Of a DNA stretch of 64,000 nt, positions 1 through 8,631 are shown one piece after another. The notes below the pieces were generated by a model that had not been told where the DNA came from, did no database searches, and was given only the letters and a program-made list of their open reading frames with translations. Origin of the DNA: Steroidobacteraceae bacterium (GTDB lineage Bacteria; Pseudomonadota; Gammaproteobacteria; Steroidobacterales; Steroidobacteraceae); the NCBI GenBank assembly GCA_019187495.1, contig JABAQN010000029.1, positions 62,001 through 126,000 on the forward strand. Direction: 5' to 3'. A program made the translations under genes and the position numbers. Position 1 is the first letter of the stretch. Every line of letters begins with the position of its first letter.

Positions 1-581
1 AAATCGGTGAACCCCGTCGGCAGGCCGCGCAGGGCATCGGGGTTGTTGTGCCACTCGTCGATCTTGTCGATCAGCGCCGGCAGCAGCGAGCGCACCGAGA
101 GCGCGCCCTCGCGGCCGCGGGCGCCCTGCTCGGCGATTTCGAACACCGCCTGCTCGGCACGATCGACGAGATCACGCGCGCTCTCCCCCTGCTGCTGGAA
201 CACCGACGCGGCGATATCCTGGCCGGCCCTCGCGAGCCGGCGCAGCAGCGAACGCTCGCGCACGATGCCCGCGTAGGCGCGCACGTTCGCGGCGGTCGGC
301 GTATCGCTCGCGAGACGGCCGACGTACGCGAGCCCGCCGGCATCCTCGAGGCGGCCACTGCGCTCGAGCTGTTCGGACACGGTGATCACGTCGCAGGCTT
401 TGCCCTCGCCGGCGAGCAGCGCGATGCTCTCGAAGATGAGGCGATGGTCCGGCCGATAGAAATCCTCGGCCGTCAGCACATCGCCGACGCTGTCCCACGC
501 GGCAGCATCGAGCAGCAGTCCGCCGAGGACGGATTGCTCGGCCTCGATGGAATGCGGCGGTGTCCGCGGCTCGCCCGGCAT
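1..581 (-). CDS. dnaB: Replicative DNA helicase DnaB, N-terminal part (cut by window edge)
   Basis: This is the 5' third of the replicative helicase that unwinds DNA ahead of the replisome. Reading the minus strand from the ATG at 581-579 gives a protein beginning MPGEPRTPPHSIEAEQSVLGG, then LLLDAAAWDSVGDVLTAEDF and HRLIFESIALLAGEGKACD. This is the typical DnaB N-terminal domain (primase-binding helical bundle). About 193 codons are present and the frame is open to base 1, so the RecA-like ATPase domain lies outside. It follows rplI on the same strand after 41 bases, the common rpsF–rpsR–rplI–dnaB order. The reading frame itself is certain; the exact start is likely. Confidence 0.93.
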   Translation of the reverse strand, partial: MPGEPRTPPHSIEAEQSVLGGLLLDAAAWDSVGDVLTAEDFYRPDHRLIFESIALLAGEGKACDVITVSEQLERSGRLEDAGGLAYVGRLASDTPTAANVRAYAGIVRERSLLRRLARAGQDIAASVFQQQGESARDLVDRAEQAVFEIAEQGARGREGALSVRSLLPALIDKIDEWHNNPDALRGLPTGFTD

Positions 582-622
582 CGCACTATTTGGCAATGGA
601 CTCGGGCGAAAAGACAGCGGAA

Positions 623-1072
623 TTACTCCTCGGCGACGATCGAAATGGCGAGCGGCACGTTCACGTCGGTGTGCAGGTGCAGGCTCACCACGTGTTCGCC
701 CACCGCACGCAGCGGGCCGTTCGGCAGCCGCACTTCACTGCGCGCCACCTTGTGGCCGGCCTTGGTGGCCGCTTCGGCGATGTCCGACGTGCCGATCGAT
801 CCGAAGAGCTTGCCTTCGGAACCCGCCTTGGCGGAAATCGTGAGCTTGAAGTCGACCAGCGCCCTGGCGCGCAGCTCGGCATCCCCGAACTGCTCGCGCG
901 CGACGCGCTCGAGTTCGGCGCGGCGCGCCTCGAACTTCGCCACATTGGCGGGCGTCGCGAGCGTCGCCTTGCCATGCGGCAGCAGGTAATTGCGACCGTA
1001 GCCGCTCTTCACCTTGACGCGGTCGCCGATCGTGCCGAGGTTCGCGACCTTCTGCAGGAGAATGACTTCCAT
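623..1072 (-). CDS. rplI: 50S ribosomal protein L9
   Basis: A large-subunit ribosomal protein that binds 23S rRNA. The 149-residue product starts [19 protein letters not shown] and carries the conserved [13 protein letters not shown] segment of the N-terminal RNA-binding domain. A helical linker rich in Arg and Glu follows, then a C-terminal domain containing [14 protein letters not shown] and [17 protein letters not shown]-like residues. The length is normal for the family (about 148-150). It sits 8 bases after rpsR in the ribosomal operon and upstream of dnaB, so it is probably co-transcribed with both. Confidence 0.97.
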   Translation of the reverse strand: MEVILLQKVANLGTIGDRVKVKSGYGRNYLLPHGKATLATPANVAKFEARRAELERVAREQFGDAELRARALVDFKLTISAKAGSEGKLFGSIGTSDIAEAATKAGHKVARSEVRLPNGPLRAVGEHVVSLHLHTDVNVPLAISIVAEE

Positions 1073-1080
1073 GGCGGGCC

Positions 1081-1320
1081 TCAGTGCTGGTCCGTGTACG
1101 GCAGCAGCGCGAGGTAGCGCGCGCGCTTCACGGCGATCGACAGCTGGCGCTGGTAGAACGCCTTCGTGCCGGTGATGCGGCTCGGGACGATCTTGCCGGT
1201 CTCGGTGATGTAGCCCTTGAGCGTCGCGAGATCCTTGTAGTCGATCTGCTTGACGCCCTCCGCGGTGAAGCGGCAGAACTTCTTGCGCCGGGAAAACCGG
1301 CTCTGGCGGGGTGCTGGCAT
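1081..1320 (-). CDS. rpsR: 30S ribosomal protein S18
   Basis: A small-subunit protein that pairs with S6 on the 16S rRNA platform. The 79-residue product contains [13 protein letters not shown] near the N-terminus and the highly conserved block [15 protein letters not shown] followed by [22 protein letters not shown]. Length and sequence are canonical. The gene lies 25 bases after rpsF. There is no priB between rpsF and rpsR, unlike in enterobacteria. Confidence 0.97.
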   Translation of the reverse strand: MPAPRQSRFSRRKKFCRFTAEGVKQIDYKDLATLKGYITETGKIVPSRITGTKAFYQRQLSIAVKRARYLALLPYTDQH

Positions 1321-1345
1321 GCGAATAATCCTTGCGGTGTCAGGC

Positions 1346-1738
1346 TCAGGCGTTGTCGCCGGCGGAATCGTCGTCCGAGTCGTCGCGGACCCGATCGCGG
1401 CGGCCGCCCGCCTCTTCGTCCTCGGCCTTCGCCATCGGCGAGGGCTCGGTCACGGCTTCGTCCATCGAGACGACGAGGTGGCGCAGCACCGCATCGCTGA
1501 ACCGGAATGCGCCCGTGAGCTCGGCCAGGACCTTCTGGTCGGTCTCGACGTTCATCAGCACGTAGTGTGCCTTGTGGACCTTGGCGATCGGGAACGCCAG
1601 CTGGCGCCGGCCCCAGTCCTCGAGGCGATGCACCGCACCGCCACCAGCCGCGATCAGGCCCTTGTAGCGCTCGATCATGGCCGGAACCTGCTCGCTCTGG
1701 TCCGGATGGACCAGGAAGACGATCTCGTAATGCCTCAT
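1346..1738 (-). CDS. rpsF: 30S ribosomal protein S6
   Basis: A small-subunit protein that forms a heterodimer with S18. The start at 1738 gives [21 protein letters not shown] and a 130-residue product, the normal size. It has a strong Shine-Dalgarno (AAGGAG) 6 bases upstream. The open frame extends 39 codons further upstream without family similarity, so the longer start is rejected. [23 protein letters not shown]-type S6 core residues are present. The C-terminal tail is acidic and Arg-rich, which is variable in this family. It is the first gene of the rpsF-rpsR-rplI-dnaB run; its promoter should lie in 1739-1898. Confidence 0.96.
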   Translation of the reverse strand: MRHYEIVFLVHPDQSEQVPAMIERYKGLIAAGGGAVHRLEDWGRRQLAFPIAKVHKAHYVLMNVETDQKVLAELTGAFRFSDAVLRHLVVSMDEAVTEPSPMAKAEDEEAGGRRDRVRDDSDDDSAGDNA

Positions 1739-1898
1739 GTGCTCTCCTTGTGGGGTTGCCACCCGCCGAGGCGCGGCGGTGTGGTAAGGAAAAGGCGCGG
1801 AAGGGTAATGGATTGCAGTCGACGCTGCAACGCGGGGGTGGTCGGCAGCGCGCAATCGGCGGCGAACAGCGGACAGCTTATGGCGGGCAGCCGGAGGA

Positions 1899-2648
1899 CT
1901 ATCGCGAGTGGCCCGAGCGCTGGCGGATGGCTTCGTAGAGCAGCATGCCGGTGGCGACCGAGACGTTCAGGCTCTCGACCGAGCCGATCTGCGGCAATCT
2001 GACGAGAAAATCGCAGTTCTTGCGGGTAAGTTCGCGCAATCCGCTGCCTTCTGCACCCATCACGAGCACCAGCGGGCCGGTCAGGTCGGCGTCCTGGGCG
2101 AGGCGGTCCGCTTCGCCGGCCGCGCCGATCACCCAGAGGCCCGCCTCCTTCAGGAGCTTGAGCGTCCGCGAGAGGTTGGTCACCGCGGCGACCGGGGTCG
2201 TTTCCGCTGCACCTGCCGCAACCTTCCGGACCGTGGCGTTGACCTGGGCGGCCCGGTCCTTCGGCACGACGACGGCAAGCGCGCCGCAGGCATCGGCGGT
2301 GCGCAGGCAGGCACCGAGGTTGTGCGGGTCCTGCACCCCGTCGAGCGCGAGTACGAGCGGCGCATCTGCACTTCGCAGCGCCTCGAGCAAATCGTCCTCG
2401 GTCCACGGCGGCATCGGGCGCACCTCGGCGAGGACACCCTGGTGCGCCCCCTCACCGGCCATCTTCGACAAAGTGTGCGCATCGACCCGTTGCAGCGGCA
2501 CGTTGGCGCTGCGCGCGAGCGCCTCGATCTCCGCGATCCGCCGATCGTCGCGTCGCTCGGCGAGCGTGAGCCGCACGATCCGCGCCGGATCACGGGTGAG
2601 CACTGCCCTGACGGCGTGCAAACCGAAGATGCGTTCTGCACTGCTCAT
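1899..2648 (-). CDS. rlmB: 23S rRNA (guanosine-2'-O-)-methyltransferase RlmB
   Basis: A SpoU/TrmH-family SPOUT enzyme that 2'-O-methylates G2251 of 23S rRNA using S-adenosylmethionine. The 249 residues contain an N-terminal substrate-binding domain ([17 protein letters not shown]...) and then the SPOUT domain. SPOUT motifs visible are [18 protein letters not shown] (motif 1), [11 protein letters not shown] (motif 2) and [18 protein letters not shown] (motif 3, knot and SAM binding). It starts 4 bases after the rnr stop, so rnr-rlmB is an operon as in many gammaproteobacteria. Confidence 0.96.
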   Translation of the reverse strand: MSSAERIFGLHAVRAVLTRDPARIVRLTLAERRDDRRIAEIEALARSANVPLQRVDAHTLSKMAGEGAHQGVLAEVRPMPPWTEDDLLEALRSADAPLVLALDGVQDPHNLGACLRTADACGALAVVVPKDRAAQVNATVRKVAAGAAETTPVAAVTNLSRTLKLLKEAGLWVIGAAGEADRLAQDADLTGPLVLVMGAEGSGLRELTRKNCDFLVRLPQIGSVESLNVSVATGMLLYEAIRQRSGHSR

Positions 2649-2652
2649 GCGG

Positions 2653-4707
2653 TCACGCGAGTTCGAGGTCGATCAGGCCCTCGACCGGATTGGCATTCGT
2701 CACGGTCACGCGGATGCGCTCGCCGAGTCCGAGCCGGCGCTTCGTCTTTCGGCCCACCCACGCATGCCCGCCCGCATCGAGTTCGTACACATCATCATTG
2801 AGCGCGGCCGTGTGCAGGAGCCCATCGGCGCCGATCTCGAGAAGCTGCACGAAGCAACCGAACTCGACGACCGTGGTGACGAGACCCTCGAACGTCTGCC
2901 CGAGCCGCTCGCGCAGCCAGCAGCACTTGAGGAAGAGATCGACATAGCGATCGGCCTCGTCAGCGCGCTTCTCGAGCCTCGAGGTCGACTCGCCGAGGCG
3001 CGCCAGCTCCTCCTCGCCGTAGCGAATACCGACGGGCGGGGCAACTCCGAGTCGCGCCTTGAGTGTCCGGTGCACGACGAGATCGGGATAGCGGCGGATC
3101 GGCGAGGTGAAGTGCGCATAGGCCTTCAGCGCGAGGCCGAAGTGCCCGATGTTCGCGCTCTGGTAGATCGCCTGGGGCATCGAGCGCACGACCAGCGACT
3201 CGACGAACGGCCGCGTGGGCGATGACCCGAGGCGTTGCGTGATCTGGCGGATGTCGCGCGGCGTGACGTTTTCCGGGATTTCCGCCGGGATGCCGAGTGC
3301 CGCGAGCGTCGCGAGCAGCCGGTCGAGCTTTTCCTCTTCCGGCTTGCCGTGCACACGATAAAGGGTGCCGATGCGCTGCCGGCCAAGTTCGAGCGCCACC
3401 GCGACATTCGCGAGGATCATGCATTCCTCGATCAGGCGGTGCGCATCGTTGCGCGAGGCGAGCACGATGCCCCTGACCCGATCCTGCGCATCGATGTCGA
3501 AGCGCGCCTCCGGCGCGTCGAAATCGAGCGCGCCGCGGCGCTGGCGCGCCTTGTTGAGCGCGCGGTAGAGATCGACGAGCGGCAGCAGGCGCTGCGTGAG
3601 CGCGCCGAGCGCGGCGCGCGCTTCCGCCCGCCCCTCGAAAAGCGCCGCAAACGCCTGCGAATACGTGAGCCGCGCGGCGGAGTGCATCACCGCGGGATAG
3701 AAGCGCGCATCCTTCAGCTGGCCCTGCTTCGTGACCACCATGTCGGCCGCGAAGCAGAGACGATCCACGCGCGGCTGCAGCGAGCACAGGTGGTCGGAAA
3801 GCTCGGCCGGCAGCATCGGGATCACGCGGCGCGGGAAATACACCGAAGTGCCGCGTTCCTGCGCCTCCTTGTCCAGCGCGCCGCCCGGGCGCACGTAGTG
3901 GCTCACGTCCGCGATCGCGACGATCAGCCGAAAGCCGTCGGGATGCGGCTCGGCGTACACGGCATCGTCGAAGTCCCGCGCATCCTCGCCGTCGATCGTC
4001 ACGAGCGGCAGCGCGCGCAGATCGACGCGGCGCGCCACCTCCGCGGCGTCGACCGTCTCGCCCCAGCGCGCGGCCTCCGCACATGCCGCAGCCGGGAACT
4101 CCGCGGGCACGCCGAAGCGCGCGATGGCGGATTCCGTGGCGAGTTCGATCGGGCGGTCCGGATCGAGCCGCCGCCGCACGCGCGCCTTCGCGCCACCCTT
4201 CGCGTCGCGATACTGCGTGACTTCCGCGATGACCCAGTCGCCCCGTTGCGCGCCGCCGAGGTCCGCTGCCGCCACCTGGCAGCGCAGCGCGAGCCGCCGG
4301 TCGACGGAAGCGACCCAGGCCGTGCGCCCCTCGACATCGATCGTGCCGAGAAACGCACGCACACCGTGCGCGACCACGCCGAGCACCTCGCCGCTGTAGC
4401 GGCCCGTGTGATCCCGCTTCACGGTGAGGCGGATGCGGTCGCCGTGCATCAGCATGGACATCGCGGCAGGCCGGATGAACACCGAATCGGTCATCCCCTC
4501 GACGCGCGCGAAGCCATAGCCCGCGCGATGCGCGCTCACGGTTCCCTCGACGGGACCCTGGGCCATCGGCCCGGTCGCGGCTTTCACTTTCGCGCGCGAC
4601 GACGCGCCCGAAGCGTGCATGCCGTGCGCGTGCCTGCGTTGGGTGGGATGGGTACCGCGGGTTCCCCGCGGCGGCCGTCTGGACTTGCCCGGCTTCTTCA
4701 TCCGCAT
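2653..4707 (-). CDS. rnr: Ribonuclease R (RNB-family 3'-5' exoribonuclease)
   Basis: A processive hydrolytic exoribonuclease that degrades structured RNA. The 684-residue protein has a short basic N-terminus, a cold-shock OB domain (GYGFARVEGMTDSVFIRPAAM), the RNB catalytic domain with GEDARDFDDAVYAE (metal-binding Asp cluster near residue 240) and SPIRRYPDLVVHR, and a C-terminal S1 domain (FEGLVTTVVEFGCFVQL). It is shorter than enterobacterial RNase R (about 810). It lacks the N-terminal winged-helix extension and the long Lys-rich C-terminal tail. It forms an operon with rlmB. Confidence 0.95.
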   Translation of the reverse strand: MRMKKPGKSRRPPRGTRGTHPTQRRHAHGMHASGASSRAKVKAATGPMAQGPVEGTVSAHRAGYGFARVEGMTDSVFIRPAAMSMLMHGDRIRLTVKRDHTGRYSGEVLGVVAHGVRAFLGTIDVEGRTAWVASVDRRLALRCQVAAADLGGAQRGDWVIAEVTQYRDAKGGAKARVRRRLDPDRPIELATESAIARFGVPAEFPAAACAEAARWGETVDAAEVARRVDLRALPLVTIDGEDARDFDDAVYAEPHPDGFRLIVAIADVSHYVRPGGALDKEAQERGTSVYFPRRVIPMLPAELSDHLCSLQPRVDRLCFAADMVVTKQGQLKDARFYPAVMHSAARLTYSQAFAALFEGRAEARAALGALTQRLLPLVDLYRALNKARQRRGALDFDAPEARFDIDAQDRVRGIVLASRNDAHRLIEECMILANVAVALELGRQRIGTLYRVHGKPEEEKLDRLLATLAALGIPAEIPENVTPRDIRQITQRLGSSPTRPFVESLVVRSMPQAIYQSANIGHFGLALKAYAHFTSPIRRYPDLVVHRTLKARLGVAPPVGIRYGEEELARLGESTSRLEKRADEADRYVDLFLKCCWLRERLGQTFEGLVTTVVEFGCFVQLLEIGADGLLHTAALNDDVYELDAGGHAWVGRKTKRRLGLGERIRVTVTNANPVEGLIDLELA

Positions 4708-4756
4708 AGCCTAATTGACAGCGCGGGGGCCCATGCGTAGATTTCGCGGCCCACCT

Positions 4757-4841
4757 GCCCAGGTGGCGAAATTGGTAGACGCACTAGCTTCAGGTGCTAG
4801 CGGGTAACACCGTGGAGGTTCGAGTCCTCTCCTGGGCACCA
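4757..4841 (+). tRNA. tRNA-Leu (anticodon CAG)
   Basis: A class II tRNA with long variable arm. The acceptor stem GCCCAGG (4757-4763) pairs with CCTGGGC (4831-4837), followed by A and encoded CCA to 4841. The anticodon stem CTAGC/GCTAG flanks the loop TTCAGGT, so the anticodon CAG is at 4791-4793. The T-arm contains GGTTCGAGTCC. The 3' end from base 4820 is the insertion site of the mobile element that follows, and the tRNA remains intact. Confidence 0.96.
4820..4841 (+). other. attL: element junction in the tRNA-Leu 3' end
   Basis: Bases 4820-4835 (TCGAGTCCTCTCCTGG) followed by GCACCA form the T-arm and acceptor 3' end of tRNA-Leu. The same 16 bases followed by CACCA recur at 43558-43578. 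Family knowledge: P4-type integrases recombine at tRNA 3' ends. The integrase gene starts 161 bases downstream, as expected for attL. Confidence 0.82.
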
Positions 4842-4952
4842 TCGCCTCCTCCGCCAGCTTCCGCTGGCATCCGCGCCCTTCGCGAAAATCACTAGAATTT
4901 CAGCAGATTCTCTCCGCTGATGTCCACGACCGTCCATGGACAGCCAAAGCGC

Positions 4953-5000
4953 TTTGGGGGTAGATTTGGGGTAGGTGTTGGGGGAATCCTTGGGGGTATC
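4953..5000 (+). promoter_or_regulatory. G-rich direct repeats before int (candidate integrase arm-type sites)
   Basis: Four related repeats lie between attL and int: TTTGGGGGTA (4953), TTTGGGGTA (4965), GTTGGGGGAA (4977-4986) and CTTGGGGGTATC (4989-5000). The last ends 2 bases before the int ATG. A matching GTTGGGGGTATCT stands near attR (about 43480). Repeats of this kind at both ends of an element suit accessory binding sites for the integrase N-terminal domain. The proximity to the start codon suggests that binding would also control int expression. Confidence 0.5.
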
Positions 5001-5002
5001 TC

Positions 5003-6220
5003 ATGCCTCGGCAGATCAACAAACTCACCGACGTGGCCTGCAAGAATGCTCGCCAAGGTAAGCACTTCGACGGCGGGGGCCTGTACTTGCATGTTCAGGA
5101 CAGCGGCTCCAAGTACTGGCGACTGAAGTATCGCTTCGCTGGCAAGGAAAGACTCCTGGCAATCGGCGTGTATCCAGATGTCCGAATTGTCGATGCACGC
5201 AGTGCCCGACATGAGGCTCGCGCCCTGCTGCGCGATGGCCGCGATCCCATCGCTGTGAAGATTGATCAGGAAACTGCCCTACGACAAGCAGAGAAAGCCC
5301 CCTTTCCTGTAGTTGCGGCCGCTTGGTTGGAGCACCAGCGGAAGGGATGGGCTGAAGAGACGTACAGGAAGGCCAAGTACGTCATCGACGAGTACCTGAC
5401 CCCCCAATTGAAGAAGCAGTCCATCGCCACACTGACTACTAAGACATGCGCAGATGCGCTGGCAGTGATTTGCTCTCACGCCCCTTCACTAGGCACAAAG
5501 GCACGCCAGTACCTCGGCAGTATTGTTGATTTCGCGATTCGAGAAGAATTGCGGGAAGACGGTCGACTGCTATCACTTCGTGGCGTGCTTCCGAAGTATG
5601 AGAAAGGCCATATTCCAGCCGCAACCGAGCCCCTTGCACTGAGCAAGGTAATCAAGGCAGTAGACAGCTATCCGACTCCAGTCACTCGCGCCGCGCTGAC
5701 ATTTGCCATGCTGACGGCACAGCGGCCAGGGCTAATTGCTTCTGCTGAGTGGTCAGAGATCGATCTCGACGCTGCGGAATGGTCTATCGCTGGCCCGAAA
5801 ATGAAAATGCGCCGGCCCCACAAAGTTCCGCTACCGATCCAAGCGACTGAACTTCTTCGCGAATCGCTCGCGTGGACTCAAGGCAAGCGATACGTGTTCC
5901 CTCCACTCGCCAGGCAAAAGAGCCCACATCTACATCGAGACACCTTGAGCAAGGCGCTTCGCGAGATGGGCTTTCAAGGCAAGCATGCGACACATGGATT
6001 TCGTACTGCGCTCCGAACGATCGCCCGCGAGCGCCTCGGAGTCGACCCTGACGTTTTGGAAGCACAACTTGCCCATGCCAAGAAGGGCGATGTGCAGAAG
6101 GCCTATGATCGTACGGAGTTCAATGATGTCCGACGCCGTGTCATGCAGGCTTGGGCAGATTATTTAGACGAACTGCGTGCCGAGCCGAAGACCTCAGAAC
6201 TGAAGCGCGCCGCCGCTTGA
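5003..6220 (+). CDS. P4-type tyrosine site-specific integrase
   Basis: A tyrosine recombinase that inserts and excises the element at tRNA-Leu. The 405 residues show the N-terminal DUF4102 arm-binding domain (LTDVACKNARQGKHFDGGGLYLHV, residues 8-31), a core-binding SAM-like region (about 100-200) and a catalytic domain. Catalytic residues visible are R241 (LTAQRPG), a Lys near 274, H331 and R334 (HGFR), H358 (QLAHA) and Y368 (AYDRTEF). Length is normal for the family. No clear Shine-Dalgarno is seen before the ATG, which directly follows G-rich repeats. Codon use is less GC-biased than in the flanking chromosome, supporting transfer. Confidence 0.95.
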   Translation: MPRQINKLTDVACKNARQGKHFDGGGLYLHVQDSGSKYWRLKYRFAGKERLLAIGVYPDVRIVDARSARHEARALLRDGRDPIAVKIDQETALRQAEKAPFPVVAAAWLEHQRKGWAEETYRKAKYVIDEYLTPQLKKQSIATLTTKTCADALAVICSHAPSLGTKARQYLGSIVDFAIREELREDGRLLSLRGVLPKYEKGHIPAATEPLALSKVIKAVDSYPTPVTRAALTFAMLTAQRPGLIASAEWSEIDLDAAEWSIAGPKMKMRRPHKVPLPIQATELLRESLAWTQGKRYVFPPLARQKSPHLHRDTLSKALREMGFQGKHATHGFRTALRTIARERLGVDPDVLEAQLAHAKKGDVQKAYDRTEFNDVRRRVMQAWADYLDELRAEPKTSELKRAAA

Positions 6221-6482
6221 GTTGATCAATAAGCGAACTGGGTGCTCCAGCGGGACCGCTCTTGCGCACATCCGAAGCCCGTCAATGCCCACCGGTGTTT
6301 TGCATTCGCGCGATCACTCGCGCATTGGCTTCAACTGCCTGGAAAGCGAAACACGAAGCTCAGCTCTTCTTTCGACGGTCGAGTATCCGTGAACATTCGA
6401 CAGATTGTCAGGGTTGGAATTCTTCCTTCATCGCGCGACCGTAGGAACTCACTATTGGTTCGACGTTGAAGGAGTGCTTGGT
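6221..6482. other. Intergenic stretch between integrase and AlpA-like gene
   Basis: No convincing gene is seen. Short open frames here have no recognisable similarity. The end of the stretch supplies the Shine-Dalgarno GAAGGAG for the next gene. Confidence 0.5.
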
Positions 6483-6734
6483 ATGAACTCGAACCCTGTC
6501 TCGCCTGATGATGCTGTATTGAGGCTCCACGATGTTCGACGCATCACCGGGCTCAGTCGGTCGAGCATCTACGAGATGCAAGCGCTACGCCAGTTCCCTC
6601 ATAGCATCAAGCTTAGCTCCCGCGCCGTCGGCTGGCTTCATTCGGAAGTACGAGATTGGCTTCAAGCGCGCGCTTTGCTGAGGAGTCGAACCACTCCTGA
6701 TAGACATTCGCTGACCGACGACGTTCGCGCATAG
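6483..6734 (+). CDS. AlpA-family DNA-binding regulator
   Basis: A small excisionase-like winged-helix protein of 83 residues. The segment VLRLHDVRRITGLSRSSIYEMQALRQFPHSIKLSSRAVGWLHSEVRDWLQAR follows the AlpA/MerR-like HTH pattern, including the conserved FP..IKL.....W...EV..W. The start at 6483 is chosen because of the GGAG 10-15 bases upstream; the frame extends further upstream without similarity. AlpA-type proteins next to P4-type integrases usually act as excision factors or activators of int (family knowledge). A role in element excision is inferred from position only. Confidence 0.85.
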   Translation: MNSNPVSPDDAVLRLHDVRRITGLSRSSIYEMQALRQFPHSIKLSSRAVGWLHSEVRDWLQARALLRSRTTPDRHSLTDDVRA

Positions 6735-6824
6735 ACTTCGGCGCACGCGTTTATTGGTGAGCGAAGCTTTGCGCCCCCAAGACTTGGGGTCAGTGTAGAC
6801 ATCTCACTGTTGCCGCCTGATTGG

Positions 6825-7826
6825 CTACTTTGATCTCGTCCTATCAGTGGCAAGCCGCGATTCAATCACGCCCTCAAGCTGCGCAGCCAGTTGTTCCTTG
6901 TCTGTTTGGGGCTGCGACCACTGCCCAGTGAAATACCGAACAAGTTGTCCGAGATCCTGACGACCTTCATCCAGCAGGCGATCGCTGATTGCCTGCCAAC
7001 CTGAGTACACCGATCGACGAGTCTGTACCAAGACCTTCTTGCTGGGCTCTGGTGCTCGTTGCCCCAGTACCACCTCTTTGGCGACCTCCTCGATCCGCGC
7101 ACGCATGTAGCTCGACGCGCGACGCTGACCTGCTCGATAGACTCCATCCCGCTTGGAGGTTCGCGAGACGCCACGCACCGCCCGCTCGGTCGCATTAGCC
7201 TCCACACCCTGCTCCCTCAGCTGCCGCGCGAACTCCGATCTCCACTGGCGCAGGGTGGCCTTTCGGATGTGGAGCCGGATGCCTTGCTCGCTCACCGCCT
7301 TCACAACCGCGTGAACATGGGGATGCGGCTCGTCGGTATGCAGCACAAACGCATACCGATGCTTCAACGCAAACTCTTCCCTCAAGAAGTTTCTGGCAGC
7401 GGCCCGCACTGCCTCGGTCGGAGTACCCGGCGGCATGGAGAGCATCAGCTTGTGGACGAGCTTTGGGGGCGAGCGAGCAGCCGTGGGTTTGAGGTCGGTT
7501 TGCCGTCGATGCTCGTCGAGGTCCAGATCCCAATCCTCGAGCAACGCCTTGCCGATTTCCTTGCCGCCCATCGTCTCGCCTTGGTCGGTCTCCAGGTCGA
7601 GTTCCCCTTTGCGACCGAGGTAGTCGAGGTGTCGAGCGACCGCTGAGAGGGTGTTGGAGTTGCGGGTGAGCACCTTCACCACCGCCTCCGGCGCCCGGCG
7701 AACCGTGCGAGAGATCTGGGCGAGCTCTGCTGGTGAGAGTCGATCTCGCCCTGGTCCCCGCTTGGCGTAGCTGGCGATGTCGAAGAGGGGGCGGCCGTCG
7801 AACGCACTAACCCTGACGTTCGGCAT
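6825..7826 (-). CDS. MOB-P type relaxase (VirD2/TraI-like)
   Basis: The enzyme that nicks oriT and leads the transferred strand. Its 333 residues include the metal-binding histidine motif HTDEPHPHVHAVVK (H163, H168, H170, H172), typical of MOB-P relaxases. The candidate nucleophile tyrosine is Y69 in HLDYLGRKGELDLE, with a conserved KLMLSMPPGT strand before the His motif. The C-terminus is short, without primase or helicase domains. The LPD7 domain often fused to such relaxases is encoded separately at 17861-19018. The gene overlaps the upstream mobC by 20 bases, indicating translational coupling. The oriT candidate lies directly upstream of mobC. Confidence 0.92.
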   Translation of the reverse strand: MPNVRVSAFDGRPLFDIASYAKRGPGRDRLSPAELAQISRTVRRAPEAVVKVLTRNSNTLSAVARHLDYLGRKGELDLETDQGETMGGKEIGKALLEDWDLDLDEHRRQTDLKPTAARSPPKLVHKLMLSMPPGTPTEAVRAAARNFLREEFALKHRYAFVLHTDEPHPHVHAVVKAVSEQGIRLHIRKATLRQWRSEFARQLREQGVEANATERAVRGVSRTSKRDGVYRAGQRRASSYMRARIEEVAKEVVLGQRAPEPSKKVLVQTRRSVYSGWQAISDRLLDEGRQDLGQLVRYFTGQWSQPQTDKEQLAAQLEGVIESRLATDRTRSK

Positions 7827-8397
7827 GACCCGCCTCCCAGGACTCGACGTTCTTCCGGATGAGCCCCTTGGTGTGGTCTCGCAGCACCTCGCAGATCTTG
7901 AGGACCACGCGGATCTCCTCCTTCGCAGGCCCCGTGACCCGTCCTGCGGTTGCAGCGCGGGCGATCTGATTGAGGTTGCGCCCCACGGCCCCGAGCTCCG
8001 CGACGGCGCGCTTCAGGACCTGCAGCTCCTCCTTCGGCAGCGGGGTCAGATGACGAAGGTGGGAGCGCAGAAGGATCGACACATAGGTCGCCGAAGCCAT
8101 CCCCCGAGCCGCCGCCCGATCGCGCAACATGGGTCGGTCTTCGGGCCGGACGCGGATGCAGACCCGCAGCCCCGGCTCATCGCCATCGGCGCTGAGGTCC
8201 GTGTGCGGCAGCTTCAATCGCGCTGACGGCCGCCCTAGAGCGCGTGCCGCCGAGGGCATCGGCGCCTCCTTCAGAGCCGCTGTGACGACCTGCTTCAGCC
8301 AAATCGACTCGGTGAGGCAACGCTCTTCCGCGAGCGCTCTGACTCGCGCCTTCATCTCGGCAGTCACCGGCGCCTTCACGAACTGCCGTGTTGTCAT
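7807..8397 (-). CDS. mobC: MobC-like relaxosome accessory protein
   Basis: A 196-residue protein. The first 60 residues resemble a ribbon-helix-helix region (TRQFVKAPVTAEMKARVRALAEERCLTESIWLK). The C-terminal half has the MobC signature LKRAVAELGAVGRNLNQIARAA and an extended helix. Family role: it binds next to nic and assists the relaxase in melting oriT. The chosen ATG at 8397 directly abuts a palindrome (8398-8414) and has no visible Shine-Dalgarno; a TTG at 8406 inside the palindrome is the alternative. Either way, MobC or another protein bound to the palindrome would cover the translation start, suggesting autoregulation. Confidence 0.85.
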   Translation of the reverse strand: MTTRQFVKAPVTAEMKARVRALAEERCLTESIWLKQVVTAALKEAPMPSAARALGRPSARLKLPHTDLSADGDEPGLRVCIRVRPEDRPMLRDRAAARGMASATYVSILLRSHLRHLTPLPKEELQVLKRAVAELGAVGRNLNQIARAATAGRVTGPAKEEIRVVLKICEVLRDHTKGLIRKNVESWEAGHAERQG

Positions 8398-8440
8398 GGG
8401 CCACAATGTGGCCCGTTAGTCGCCGCGAGGCTATCCTGCA
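8396..8440 (+). other. Candidate origin of transfer (oriT) with nic core
   Basis: A perfect palindrome GGGCCACAATGTGGCCC (8398-8414) is followed after 17 bases by TATCCTGC (8432-8439). The latter matches the YATCCTG/Y nic consensus of IncP-type MOB-P relaxases. It lies immediately upstream of mobC and the relaxase gene, the usual position. A second copy of the whole arrangement with a damaged nic core is at 43202-43245. The exact nic position (after G8438) is inferred from the consensus. Confidence 0.65.
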
Positions 8441-8631
8441 TTTCTTGGTTTCTGGCACCGAAATGCCGCACCGCCGCCACGCCGGCGGCTCCTCGCCCTC
8501 TTCTCCCGCGCAAGACGCAAGGGACCCTGCCGCGGATTCAGAACCACGCACGGCGTCCTTCCCGCACTCCCCGTGGAATCCAAAAAAAGGGGGAACGAGC
8601 ATCCGCAGACACCCGCTCCCCGAAGCGCCTT

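Noticed and set aside
48-989. Open frame of 313 codons on the plus strand
   Set aside because: It is antisense to dnaB and rplI, whose minus-strand products are unmistakable.
3235-4740. 501-codon plus-strand frame
   Set aside because: Antisense shadow of rnr caused by high GC; composition is His/Arg-rich without any domain.
6775-6789. CCCCAA-GAC-TTGGGG hairpin between the AlpA-like and relaxase genes
   Set aside because: The stem is only 6 bp and no T-tract follows on either strand, so it is not called a terminator.
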